This document shows, one piece after another, positions 28,832-38,163 of a stretch of 64,000 nucleotides of DNA. Location of the stretch: assembly GCA_014189435.1 (NCBI GenBank), contig CP050295.1, positions 496,001-560,000 of the forward strand, written 5' to 3'. This stretch comes from Mesorhizobium loti. Its GTDB lineage: Bacteria > Pseudomonadota > Alphaproteobacteria > Rhizobiales > Rhizobiaceae. How positions within the stretch are numbered: position 1 is the stretch's first letter; every line of letters starts with the position of its first letter. Under the pieces are notes generated by a model. That model saw nothing but the letters and a program-made list of their open reading frames with translations, searched no databases and was not told the DNA's origin. Position numbers and translations under genes: made by a program.

Positions 28832-29418
28832 ATGCGAAAATTACCCTTTGATACAGTTCTGATCGCCAATAGAGGCGAGATCGCCGTACGAATCATCAAG
28901 ACGCTGCGCGAGCTGGAGCTGCGCTCTGCAATTGTCTACCACGATCTCGATGCGGGGACGCCAGCCGTCTCAATGGCCGACGTGGCGGTTCCCACAAGCG
29001 GTCGCACACCGGTCGCGGCCTATCTCGATACCGCTCATCGCTGCCGCCCACGAGGTGAACGCCGGGGCGATTCACCCGGGCTATTGATTTTTGTCGGAGA
29101 ATGCGGAATTTGCTCGCAAGGTGTTGGAGGCCGGCATCGTGTTCATTGGGCCTACTCCAGAGAATATCGAATTGATGGGCGACAAGATCCAGGCCCGCAA
29201 GTTCGTTCAGCGGAATGGCTTTCCCGTCGCGCCTTCGGCGATCGAGGAGGATGATCCAGCAACGTTCATTTCGCGCGCACGGTCCATTGGAGCGCCTTTG
29301 CTGGTGAAGCCATCCGCCGGCGGCGGCGGCAAGGGCATGCGGATCGTGCGCGACCTCGATGCATTGGAACACGCCATTGTGCATTCACTCAGTGAGGCGC
29401 AGCGGTATTTCGGAGATG
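28832..29418 (+). pseudogene. acyl-CoA carboxylase biotin carboxylase subunit, N-terminal fragment
   Basis: Starts with FDTVLIANRGEIAVRIIKTL, the AccC-type N-terminus, then after a frame change near 29033 IAAAHEVNAGAIHPGY, an in-frame TGA at 29085 in place of the conserved Gly of HPGYGFLSE, then FLSENAEFARKVLEAG, GDKIQARKFVQRNGFPV and the ATP-grasp loop KPSAGGGGKGMRIV. Similarity ends at SEAQRYFGDA near 29418, with most of the ATP-grasp domain and the C-terminal domain missing. The nonsense substitution and truncation show true decay. Confidence 0.8.
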
Positions 29419-30061
29419 CTGCGAAGCCACGATTATCGACGACGCTGGCAAGGAGTTGCCGCCAGGCGTGACAGGAGAAATAGCGGTGCGGGGCCCCAAC
29501 GTCTTCTATGGATATTGGCGCGATCAACAAGCGACCCGAGAGGCGCAGCATGAGGGATGGTATCGCAGTGGCGATCTCGGTCACCGCGATGCCGACGGTT
29601 ATTTTTGGGTCCGTGATCGCAAAAAGAACCTGATCATTTCCGGCGGAGAAAACATCTATCCGGCGGAAGTCGAGCGTGTGCTTGACGAGCACCCCGATGT
29701 CGCAGAATGCGCTGTCGTCGGCCGGCCGGATCCGCGCTGGCACGAAGTACCTGTCGCCTACGTGATCAGGCGGGCGGGGGCTCGGATCGAAGCAGAAGCA
29801 CTGGCTGCCTATGTGCAGTCCCAGGTCGCCCGTTTCAAAGTCCCGCGCGAGTTTATTTTCACGAACGAATTGCCGCGAACGGCGTTGGGCAAAATCCAGC
29901 ACTCTATTCTGAAAGAGCGCGATGCGCGATCAAGCGGGGCGTTGCGCGATGACTGGGTTCTTTTACGGCCACAGGTGAACTTGCGATTCAAGATGAATGC
30001 GGCTGTGACGGTGCCATACGAACCCGGCCTCGGCGAAAGGTTCGGAGGCTATCGCCTGTGA
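29415..30061 (+). pseudogene. acyl-CoA synthetase (AMP-binding) C-terminal fragment
   Basis: Begins at the junction with the biotin carboxylase piece as IIDDAGKELPPGVTGEIAV, then RGPNVFYGYW, GWYRSGDLGHRDADGYF, the hinge motif RKKNLIISGGENIYPAEVE and the catalytic C-domain Lys segment NELPRTALGKIQHS. This is the last third of an ANL-family ligase. The N-terminal two-thirds are absent. The adenylate-forming C-domain looks undamaged, with an open frame from 29456, so a truncated protein could be made, but it would lack the ATP site. Confidence 0.8.
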
Positions 30062-30893
30062 TTCTGTCGCGAATTCAGATTTTGGACGAGAAGCGTAATA
30101 TTGAGCGCGCTGCTCATGCCGCCCCACCAATCGCCGTCCGGCCGCGTCGATCGCCTTTATCTCGACGAGTTGCAGCCTGCGGTTGCCCGGCGGGATCAGC
30201 AAAGGGCGTCGCGCAAGGCCCTTCGTCCTCGGATGCGCCGATATATGGTCAACAAGCCGCAATATCTCAGCGTCCTTGAGGACGGCGATTGCGGTTACGT
30301 GGTCTGCTCCGGACATTGAAGAAGGCACGCCGATAGGAAGCACGCCAGGAGCACCTCCCGGCGCTACCTTGTTTTGTGGGTTTTTCAAAACGGAAGGCGC
30401 TCTCTGTCGGCTTGGGTGCGCGGCCCAGCGTCTAGCAGCCGCGCGATCTTGTCGGGAGGTGTACACACATTGCCTCACGATCCCCGATAGCTTTGGACAG
30501 CTCTGGCAACTGATCAAGCACGCTGCCGAGGCCAGACCCTGCAACGCCACGCTCTCGCCAGGTGCCCTTGAGCGGCCTCCTTGACTCCGGCCTGCCGAGC
30601 TCCCCCTCGCCTCTCCGCCACCTCCACTGCGAATAGCCTGGCGGCCACCTTCCTTCCTAACCGGCCAGGCTCCTGACTCCTCTGCTCGTTCAGCGTCGAC
30701 CCTGGCCTGCCTGTCGAGGACAGCGTTCTGCGTCGACCACCATCGTCTCGATTCCAACCCTCTCAGTGCCGCGGCCAGTTCGAGGCGCATTTTATCCCCC
30801 GCCGCGGCAGCACGCTCAATCGTCTTCCGCACGAGCAAGATATCGTCCCAAGCCGCAAGCGCTTCGCGTTCGGCGCCGTCCGATGTCCGACAA
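30062..30893. other. gene-free stretch
   Basis: A long minus-strand open frame (30991 to 29963) crosses this stretch, but it is Arg/Ala-rich, antisense to the ligase fragment and has no recognisable domain. I treat the stretch as non-coding apart from the NifA site at its end. Confidence 0.35.
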
Positions 30894-30909
30894 TGTCGGA
30901 TACGCAACA
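30894..30909 (+). promoter_or_regulatory. NifA upstream activator site
   Basis: TGTCGGATACGCAACA fits TGT-N10-ACA exactly. It lies 45 bases before the -24 element of the M16 peptidase promoter. Spacing to the start point is about 70-80 bases, within the usual range for NifA. Confidence 0.65.
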
Positions 30910-30953
30910 TAGCAGAGCCCGATTTATCACATTGCCGAAACGGTTTTCTCATT

Positions 30954-30968
30954 TGGCACGGCACGTGC
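30954..30968 (+). promoter_or_regulatory. sigma54 (-24/-12) promoter of M16 peptidase genes
   Basis: TGGCACGGCACGTGC has a perfect -24 half and a -12 half with GTGC for TTGC; GG/GC spacing is right. The ATG at 31013 lies 45 bases downstream. Confidence 0.6.
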
Positions 30969-31012
30969 GCGGTCATCCGCAAACGCGTCACGGACCAAGG
31001 AGAAGCCGTCCC

Positions 31013-32594
31013 ATGATCACCTCACCAAAAAATAAGGCCGCACGTCTCCCGGACGCATCCAAAGATGAGGCTCGAGCAAGGCCTGGCAACATGCAGACGG
31101 CTCGGGTGGATCGGCGCTGCCTACCGGTCCACTTTCTCCCACACGGGGAGACGGGGACGCAGCGCCTTAAAAATGAGGAAATCGCTTTGCCACGAACCTT
31201 GCCGATCGTCCGGCCACCACAACCGGAGCCATCCACCAAACTTCCGTCTCGGTGGCTGCGCAGGGCATTCATTGAGACCGCCTTGGTTTTCGCGATGACC
31301 GCTCCGGTTCTGGCCGCCACCGACGACGGCAAGGTGACGGATTTCCTGCTCGACAACGGCATGGAGGTGGTCGTCGTCCCCGATCACCGCGCGCCGATCG
31401 TCACCCATATGGTGTGGTACAAGGTCGGCAGCGCCGACGAGCCGTCGGGCAAATCCGGCATCGCGCATTTCTTCGAGCATTTGATGTTCAAGGCCACGGC
31501 CAATCACGTCGCCGGCGAGCTGAACCGCGCGGTGGCCGAGATCGGCGGCTCGCACAATGCCTTCACCTCTTACGACTATACCGCCTTCTACCAGAGAGTG
31601 GCGCCCTCGGTGCTGGGGCAGATGATGGGCTTCGAGGCCGACCGTATGCGCAACCTCATCCTCACCGACGATGTCATCAAGACCGAGCGCGACGTGATCC
31701 TGGAGGAGCGCCGTTGGCGTATCGAGACCAACCCGCAGGCGGTGCTGGATGAGGAGGTCGACGCCACACTCTGGCAGAACCACCCCTACCGCATCTCGAT
31801 CATCGGCTGGATGCAAGAGATGGAGCAGCTGAACCGCGTCGACGCCGTCGCCTTCTACAACAAATATTATAACCCCAACAAACGCCGTTGTGGTGGTGGC
31901 GGGCGATGTCGACCCGGAGACGGTGAAGGCGCTGGCCGAGAAGACGTATGGCAAGCTCTCGCGCGGACCGGAGCAGCAGCCGCGAGTCCGGCCGGTCGAG
32001 CCGGAGCAGAACACTAAGCGCACGGTGACACTCACCGACGCGCGCGTTTCGGTGCCCCGCTTTTCCACGCAATGGGTGGTGCCGTCCTATCATACGGCCG
32101 AACCTGGCGAGGCCGAGGCGCTCGACCTCCTGGCCGAGATCCTCGGCGGCGGCACCCGCAGCCGGCTCTACCAGCAGTTGGTGGTGAAACAGGGAATAGC
32201 CACCGAGGCCAGCGCCAATTTCCAGGGCACCATGCTGGATGCCACCAACTTCGCCATCTACGGCTCGCCGCGCGGCGGTGCAAGGCTTGCCGACCTAGAA
32301 GCCGCAGCCGACGCCGAAGTCGCCCGCATCGCCAAGGACGGTGTGACCGATGAAGAGCTGGAAAAGGCCAAGGACCGGTATGTCCGCTCGGTGATCTTCG
32401 CCCAAGACGAGCAGGACTACCTCGCCAACATGTATGGCTCGACGCTTGCCACCGGCGGTACCGTAAAAGATGTGCAGGAATGGCCGGACCGCATCCGCAA
32501 GGTCACCGCCGATCAGGTGAAGGCCGTCGCCGCCCGCTATCTCGTGCCCGACCATTCGACCACCGGCTATCTCTTGCCCAAGACGGAGAATTGA
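31013..32594 (+). pseudogene. M16 zinc peptidase (catalytic subunit), one-base frameshift
   Basis: A pitrilysin-family peptidase. ATG 31013 follows AAGGAG; a hydrophobic export segment ([14 protein letters not shown]) lies near residue 90. The zinc motif is [14 protein letters not shown] (HxxEH with downstream Glu in the family position), then [11 protein letters not shown]. The frame breaks near 31881 (three A where two are needed) after YYNPN and continues as [37 protein letters not shown] and GGGTRSRLYQQLV to TGA at 32594. The repaired protein is about 527 residues. Homologues (y4wA of pNGR234a) sit in rhizobial symbiosis plasmids, and S. meliloti HrrP, a symbiotic M16 peptidase, degrades plant NCR peptides. 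The NifA/sigma54 signals suggest expression in nodules. Confidence 0.85.
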
Positions 32595-32595
32595 T

Positions 32596-34074
32596 GTGAC
32601 GATGAACCAACACCGTGCCGCCTATGCACAAGCCCTGCCATTTCCGCTTTCAGTGGCAGAAGGCAGCGTCGCACGCCTCGCCACCCCGCTGGCCATCCTC
32701 CTCCTCGCCATCCTCTTCCTCATCCTGCCTGCGCTCAGGGCCCATGCGGCGATGAACATCCAGGAGGTGAAATCTGAAAAGGGAATCAACGCCTGGCTGG
32801 TCGAGGACCATACGGTGCCGATTATCTCGGTCCGCTTCGTCTTCAAGGGCGGCACCACGCAGGACCCGGTCGGCAAGGAGGGGCTCATTCACCTGATGAC
32901 CGGCCTGTTCGACGAGGGCGCCGGCGATCTCGACAGCGAGGCCTTCCAGGTGAAGCTCGACGATGCCGGCGCCGAGATGAGCTTCGACGCGCAACGCGAC
33001 GGCATCCATGGCTCGATGCGCATGCTTTCGGAACAACAGGACGCCGCTTTCGATCTGCTCAGGCTCGCGGTCAACAGGCCGCGCTTCGACCAGAAGCCGG
33101 TCGACCGCATCCGCGCCCAGGTGGTCTCCGGCATCATTGCCAATGAGCCCGACCCCGATGCGATCGCTCAGCGCAAATGGCTACGCGCGATCTACGGCAC
33201 GCATCCTTATTCGAGGCCGGACGAAGGTACCAAAGTGAGCCTCGCCGGCATAAGGCCGGCCGATCTCGGCGCCTTCCACAAAGCCATTTTCGCACGCGAC
33301 GGGCTCCATGTTGTCGTGGTTGGCGACATTGACGCGAAGAGGCTGAGTGAAAAGCTCGACCAGCTGTTCGGCGATTTGCACGAGAAGCAGACGCTCTCCC
33401 CCGTTGCCGATGTCGCCGCGAAACTCGGACAGCAGGTGGAGGTGAACTACGAGCTTCCGCAGACCTCGCTGCGATTGGCTTTTCCTGGCGTCGGACGCAG
33501 TGAGCCGGATTTCTTCGCCGCACTGCTGATGAACGATATCCTCGGCGGCTCGCCCTCCACGTCGCGCCTGTGGGAGGAGGTGCGCGAAAAGCGCGGCCTT
33601 GCCTATGGCGTCGGCTCTAATCTGGCCGGTTACGAGCATTCTCATGCGCTGCTGGTTAGGACGGCGACACGCTCGGACCGCGCCGCCGAGACGCTGAGCA
33701 TCGTGCATCAGGTGGTGAAGCAGATGGCACAGCAGGGGCCGACGGAGGCCGAGCTCGAGGCGAGCAAGAAGCATTTGATCGGGGCCTATGCCATCAACTA
33801 TCTGGGTTCCTCCAGCTCGATTGCAGCCACGCTCGTCGGATTGCAGCTCGACAATCTCGGCACCGACTACATCCAGCGCCGTTCCGCCCTCATCGATCAG
33901 GTGACGCTCGACCAGGTCAAGGCTGCGGCGAAGAAGCTGCTTTCGGCCGAGCCCGCCATTATGGTCGTCGGCCCGCCGCTGGGGGCAAAGGATGAGACCA
34001 GGACGCCATTTCGCCTTCCTTCTCCCCTTGTGAGGTCTTCCCATGGGGGAGCGAAACCCTGTTCGGTGGGCTAG
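32596..34074 (+). CDS. M16 peptidase partner subunit lacking the zinc motif
   Basis: A 492-residue protein with an N-terminal hydrophobic export segment (LAILLLAILFLILPALRAHAA) and two M16 domains. At the position of HxxEH it has LIHLMTGLFDEG, so zinc is not bound, while the C-terminal domain keeps LWEEVREKRGLAYGVGS with the Arg/Tyr pair that forms part of the active site in heterodimeric M16B enzymes. It therefore likely pairs with the preceding gene product (y4wA/y4wB-like pair). The gene begins right after the stop of the first, with no promoter between. The C-terminal 25 residues look unrelated to the family and may be read-through into new sequence. Confidence 0.88.
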   Translation: MTMNQHRAAYAQALPFPLSVAEGSVARLATPLAILLLAILFLILPALRAHAAMNIQEVKSEKGINAWLVEDHTVPIISVRFVFKGGTTQDPVGKEGLIHLMTGLFDEGAGDLDSEAFQVKLDDAGAEMSFDAQRDGIHGSMRMLSEQQDAAFDLLRLAVNRPRFDQKPVDRIRAQVVSGIIANEPDPDAIAQRKWLRAIYGTHPYSRPDEGTKVSLAGIRPADLGAFHKAIFARDGLHVVVVGDIDAKRLSEKLDQLFGDLHEKQTLSPVADVAAKLGQQVEVNYELPQTSLRLAFPGVGRSEPDFFAALLMNDILGGSPSTSRLWEEVREKRGLAYGVGSNLAGYEHSHALLVRTATRSDRAAETLSIVHQVVKQMAQQGPTEAELEASKKHLIGAYAINYLGSSSSIAATLVGLQLDNLGTDYIQRRSALIDQVTLDQVKAAAKKLLSAEPAIMVVGPPLGAKDETRTPFRLPSPLVRSSHGGAKPCSVG

Positions 34075-34472
34075 TGGGGTTTTTTAAAAGCCCGCCGAGC
34101 GGTTTTGGGGGCCCTTGCGAGGCATCTGCCGGTTCAGGCGGCCTACTCGCCTGATTGTGGCACGCTCCTCCTCACGCCAGCTTCTCTTCGGGTGGTAGAG
34201 GACCCCGATCATGGTCCGCAGATTGAAAGGCGCAGGCCCCCTCCATGCACTGCGTGCGGATGGCGAAGCCGACTTCCGATTTTTTCGCCTAACGAGAACC
34301 GCGAGCATCGATTAGAGAATTCAAAGTATCCTCCCTTTCCAGTTTGGGGACGGTGGTCTACCGGCTGCCTGGCTGAGGCCCTAAGGAACCCGGACGTCGC
34401 GGAATACATCGCACCCTGCTACATATACCCGCTGCGTCGAGGAGGAATCCGGTATTGCCCCTGTGCCTGCCG
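34075..34472. other. intergenic stretch after M16 genes
   Basis: Begins with a T-run (GGGGTTTTTT) and a G/C-rich part that might help termination; otherwise no gene or motif that I can support. Confidence 0.35.
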
Positions 34473-35930
34473 ATGATCCGTCACTTGAGATCCCCCGACC
34501 TGTTTGGACCCATTGATCGCCTGCCAGCACTTGGCATGCCGATTGGCGAGCGGACATTTGAGGTCCTCAACCCATCGACTGGCGAAGTGCTGGCAGAGCT
34601 TCCCGACATGGGCGTGCAGGAGACGCGCGCTGCGATCGACAAGGCCTATGGCGCCCAGCCTGGATGGGCAGGATTGACCGCACGTGAGCGCAGCGACGTT
34701 CTGTGGCGTTGGCATCAGTTGATCATCGACCACGCCGACGATCTCGCCGCTATACTCACAGCGGAGATGGGCAAGCCGCTTGCCGAAGCCAAATCGGAGA
34801 TGTCGCATGCTGCGGCGTACCTGCAATGGTACGCCGAGGAGGCCAATCGCATCTATGGCGAGACGATCTCCGCACCATCGACGGACCGCCGCATGCTGGT
34901 GATCAAGCAGCCGATCGGCGTCGTTGGCACGATCACGCCATGGAATTTCCCAGCCTCGATGGTCGCGCGCAAGATCTCGCCAGCCTTGGCCGCAGGCTGC
35001 ACGATCATCCTCAAGCCCGCTGAACAGACGCCGCTCGTGGCTGGCGCCATGTTCGCACTTGCGCACCAGGCTGGCTTCCCCGAAGGCGTGGTCAACCTGG
35101 TCTATGCGTCCGAAGGCGACGCGGTCGGTCGCGAACTCTGCGCCAATCCCAAGGTCCGCAAGATCAGCTTCACCGGATCGACCGAGGTTGGCCGGCTGCT
35201 GATGCGCCAATGCTCGGACCAGATCAAGAAGGTCAGCCTCGAACTCGGCGGCAATGCACCTTTCATCGTCTTCGACGACGCCGAAATCGACGCTGCGGTC
35301 GAGGGTGCGATCCAGGCGAAGTTCCGCAATGCCGGCCAGACCTGCGTGTCGGCGAACCGCCTTTACGTTCAATCGAACGTTCACGATGAGTTCGTCGAGA
35401 AATTCGTTGAGAAAGTCCGCCGCCTATCGGTCGGCGATGGCTTCGCTGCCGGAGTGGACATCGGACCGCTCATAGACAAGCATGCTCTAGCCAAGATCGA
35501 ATCCCATATCGCGGATGCGGTCGAAAAAGGTGGCACAATTCGATGCGGGGGCAATCGCATCGGCAAGGATGGCACGTTTTTCGAACCAACGGTCCTCACC
35601 GAGATTTCCAGCGTGATGGCGGTTGCGCGGGAAGAGACTTTCGGGCCGCTGGCGCCGATCATTCGCTTCGACGATGCGGATCAGGTCGTCCGTGAGGCCA
35701 ACGATACGATCTACGGCCTCGCCGCCTACTTCTATGCCTCAAGCCTGAAGCGTGTCTGGCGTGTCGCCGAGGCCCTGGAATATGGCATGGTCGGCATCAA
35801 CACCGGACGCATGTCCTCGGAAGCGGCACCCTTCGGCGGGATCAAGCAGTCCGGCATCGGGCGTGAGGGTTCCCGCCATGGCCTCGAGGATTACATCGAA
35901 ATGAAATACCTTTGCATGGGCGGAATCTGA
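34473..35930 (+). CDS. gabD: NAD(P)-dependent succinate-semialdehyde dehydrogenase
   Basis: A 485-residue aldehyde dehydrogenase. Seen: TPWNFPASMVARKISPALAA (cofactor site), ISFTGSTEVGRLLM, the catalytic Glu in VSLELGGNAPF, the nucleophile in NAGQTCVSANR, and EETFGPLAPI. GabD-type features are KPAEQTPLVA and the C-terminal GIGREGSRHGLEDYIEMKY. It would channel succinate semialdehyde from GABA into the TCA cycle. ATG 34473 chosen; an upstream TTG at 34455 is possible. No gabT beside it. Its 3' end abuts a truncated hipA, so it may sit at a recombination joint. Confidence 0.9.
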   Translation: MIRHLRSPDLFGPIDRLPALGMPIGERTFEVLNPSTGEVLAELPDMGVQETRAAIDKAYGAQPGWAGLTARERSDVLWRWHQLIIDHADDLAAILTAEMGKPLAEAKSEMSHAAAYLQWYAEEANRIYGETISAPSTDRRMLVIKQPIGVVGTITPWNFPASMVARKISPALAAGCTIILKPAEQTPLVAGAMFALAHQAGFPEGVVNLVYASEGDAVGRELCANPKVRKISFTGSTEVGRLLMRQCSDQIKKVSLELGGNAPFIVFDDAEIDAAVEGAIQAKFRNAGQTCVSANRLYVQSNVHDEFVEKFVEKVRRLSVGDGFAAGVDIGPLIDKHALAKIESHIADAVEKGGTIRCGGNRIGKDGTFFEPTVLTEISSVMAVAREETFGPLAPIIRFDDADQVVREANDTIYGLAAYFYASSLKRVWRVAEALEYGMVGINTGRMSSEAAPFGGIKQSGIGREGSRHGLEDYIEMKYLCMGGI

Positions 35931-35931
35931 A

Positions 35932-36118
35932 GCTCTGCTTGCGCGGTTCGCAGTCCGAAGGCGCCGCGGGTCAGAGCAAGAGCTGGCTCGAGCGAGAAGC
36001 GGTCCGGGTCCTCAAGCCATGCGCCGTCATACTCGAAAAGGATGGCCTCCGTGCCTCGGACGCGATTGCTCCTCGCCATTCCGATCGGGCGTATGCGACC
36101 GTTCAGATCGATATGCAC
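35932..36118 (-). pseudogene. hipA: HipA-type kinase toxin, N-terminal fragment
   Basis: From GTG 36118 the frame gives VHIDLNGRIRPIGMA-type start, FEYDGAWLEDPDRFSLEPAL and ALTRGAFG, typical of the HipA N-terminal subdomain. It ends after about 60 residues where the gabD sequence begins, so the kinase core is lost. Together with the following hipB it is the rest of a HipBA toxin-antitoxin pair. Confidence 0.65.
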
Positions 36119-36122
36119 CTAG

Positions 36123-36460
36123 TCAGTCATCGCACGATGATGCGACTGGCGGCCTGAGATGGACGTGCTTAGGCAGATCGGCGCTGGCCAGCGCCTGTCC
36201 GACGCTGTCGTTTCTGATGTCGGCGACTTGACTCAGGCCCTCTAGCAGGCCGAGCGCCTGCAGGACGCCGGCCATAAATGCCGATGCTGACGGTGTTGGT
36301 CTCCGGCTTCGACCCTTTGGAGGGTCGAGCGAGACGTGAAGGCGCGCTCGGCCACGACCGCCATCGGCAGCCGTCGCCGTCGACGCGCATCGTGAATGTC
36401 CGCCCCAAGCTTACGCATGGCGCGCCGCACGGCAACAGGAGGGTTGTGTGGGGTTGGCAT
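36123..36460 (-). pseudogene. hipB: HipB-like XRE antitoxin, frameshifted
   Basis: From ATG 36460: VAVRRAMRKLGADIHDARRR, LPMAVVAERAFTSRSTLQRV, an XRE helix-turn-helix, then EAGD; the frame then changes in two steps near 36300-36275 and resumes as AGVLQALGLLEGLSQVA and GQALASADLPKHVHLR, ending at 36123. The stop is just before the hipA start, as in intact hipBA operons. Confidence 0.65.
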
Positions 36461-37322
36461 TTGAGACCTTCGCACTACAAAATTGCGGAATATGTCGCAC
36501 GAAAGTAACAATCTTCTAGCCCGTCAAGGCCGCCGTCCCAGCAGGGAGCGAAGGTTTGATCTTACGCCGTCGCGATGGCATCGACCGGGAGATTCCGAAC
36601 GTCAGCGATCGCGCGGCGGCAGTGGTTTTCACGTCAGCGGGCTCGTTGGGACGACTGTCGACCTAAGTGAAGGGTCATCTGTCTCCGTCAGGATACGATC
36701 GATCGGGAATTCGGTGACGAGGGGCGCCCCCTCCGAACCGAGCGGGGTATCTCAGCAGCGACGGACAAATAGCAGCCGAGCGTCGCGTCTGATTGGGCGC
36801 AGGAGTTGTCGTGGCGGATCTGTTCATGCGGTGATGGACATGGAGATCTCGCGCCAGCTCACGGGCGGCGCGACGCGATCATCCCGTCGAACAGACGCCG
36901 GCTGCGGTCGCTCAACCGGCGATGTTTTCCGATACCACCATCGCATCGTCGGACAAAAGCTCCTCGACGACGAGTTCCTCGCCCCTGGGCGCCGAGTCTA
37001 TCCGGCGCTTCTTAATGCCGTCGGAAATCCCACTCGAGACGGTTGGAGATTGCCTTCTCATATTCCATTCGGCGCGGACATTGCCGCCGCCCAACTTCAA
37101 CTCCTGAACACCAGGGGCACATCCACCCTGAAACCGGATGCCCGGCAGGAGACTGAGCTCGCTGCCGGGCCGAGTACGCCTTGGGAGGTGGCGTAAGTCA
37201 GCGGCTTTTCGGGTCAATGAGACGACTTCTCCTCAGTCCGAACGCCTTTTGCCGTAGACCTTGCATGTACCGTGCCAAAGCAAAAAAGCATTCAAAAATG
37301 ACTGATGCATCAGATCATGCTG
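36461..37322. other. gene-free stretch
   Basis: No supported gene. A 101-codon minus-strand frame (37217 to 36912) and a Ser-rich 61-codon plus frame (36922 to 37107) overlap here, and neither is recognised. Confidence 0.35.
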
Positions 37323-37338
37323 CGTTGCGTATCCGACA
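37323..37338 (-). promoter_or_regulatory. second copy of NifA-like site, one base off
   Basis: The minus strand reads TGTCGGATACGCAACG, identical to the site at 30894 except for the last base. Flanking bases are also shared, so it is probably a duplicated and decayed promoter fragment. No sigma54 promoter or gene follows. Confidence 0.4.
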
Positions 37339-37601
37339 TGGTCGGGTATCGGACAACGCTGAACGTGGCTGAATGGTGCATGAATTAGCTTTCCCCGGGC
37401 AGATTCTGTTTGAGATAGCGCCGGGCACCCGGGACCTGCTGCACGCTAGGCACACCCTGATCGATTGCGACGGCTCTCGCATCGAGTGCGACCTCTAGTT
37501 CGACCGAGCTGTCGGGTCGATGCGGGGACGGCGCGTAGCGCTGTCAAACTTTCCCGCGCATCATCATTGCACGTCTGTCTGCGGCGCGGCAATCAATGTG
37601 A

Positions 37602-37888
37602 GGTGCGCCAGGCCAAGCTGGCGTGTTCCAGCCGGTGCGAGTCCGGCCCGGGTAAGGGGTAGCGCCCGCCCGGTAGCGAGTGTTGCGGCGTGGGAGGTGA
37701 CGACCACGGCGAAGCGTACACAGCAATCATGCGGGGTGTGGGAGTGAGCCACGATAGTGATAAGATTGCAGGGGCCGAGACTTTCTCACCTGTCGAAGGC
37801 AACATGTGCGGAGCCGATAAGCGAGGCACCGTCGCCCTGCCGGGGTCTAGGGCCACATCACGCATGAAAGGAACACGTCGGAACCTGG
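37602..37888 (+). mobile_element. group II intron 5' fragment
   Basis: Begins GTGCGCCAGGCC like the 5' end of a bacterial group II intron, followed by the domain I hairpin CCGGTGCGAGTCCGG and later GGAACACGTCGGAACCTGG, both typical domain I motifs. There is no intron-encoded reverse transcriptase and no domain V, so the element is cut off where the integrase fragment begins. Confidence 0.5.
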
Positions 37889-38163
37889 CGATCCGCTCAG
37901 GCAGATCAGATCGACCCAGCGTCACGCCGTAGAAGAAACGCAAGGCGCAAACGGTCTGGTTCAACGCGCCCCACGACCCTTCGGCCCACCAAGTGGGCCT
38001 GATAGGCGCGCACCTCTTCGTATCCCAGTTGATCGGGTGATCGTCCAAAAAATCGACTGAACTTCGCCACGTGATGCACGTAGGATCGCTGGGTCTCCGG
38101 TGACAAATTGCGGATCGTCAGATCTTCAATCATCCGCTGACGCAGAGGGCTTATCTGGGCCAT
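37889..38163 (-). pseudogene. tyrosine recombinase/integrase N-terminal fragment
   Basis: From ATG 38163: MIEDLTIRNLSPETQRSYV, HHVAKFSRFFGRSPDQLG, YEEVRAYQAHLV, then after a frame change LNQTVCALRFFYGVTLGR and LPERIA. This is the SAM-like core-binding domain of integrases that accompany IS91-type and similar elements. It ends at 37888 and the catalytic domain is missing. Confidence 0.7.

Noticed and set aside
29963..30991. 342-codon minus-strand open frame
   Set aside because: It is antisense to the acyl-CoA synthetase fragment for part of its length, Arg/Ala-rich, has no recognisable domain and no ribosome-binding site; it also covers the NifA site and promoter of the M16 genes.
36912..37217. 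101-codon minus-strand frame and overlapping Ser-rich plus-strand frame
   Set aside because: No ribosome-binding site or family; the two frames overlap and neither can be favoured.
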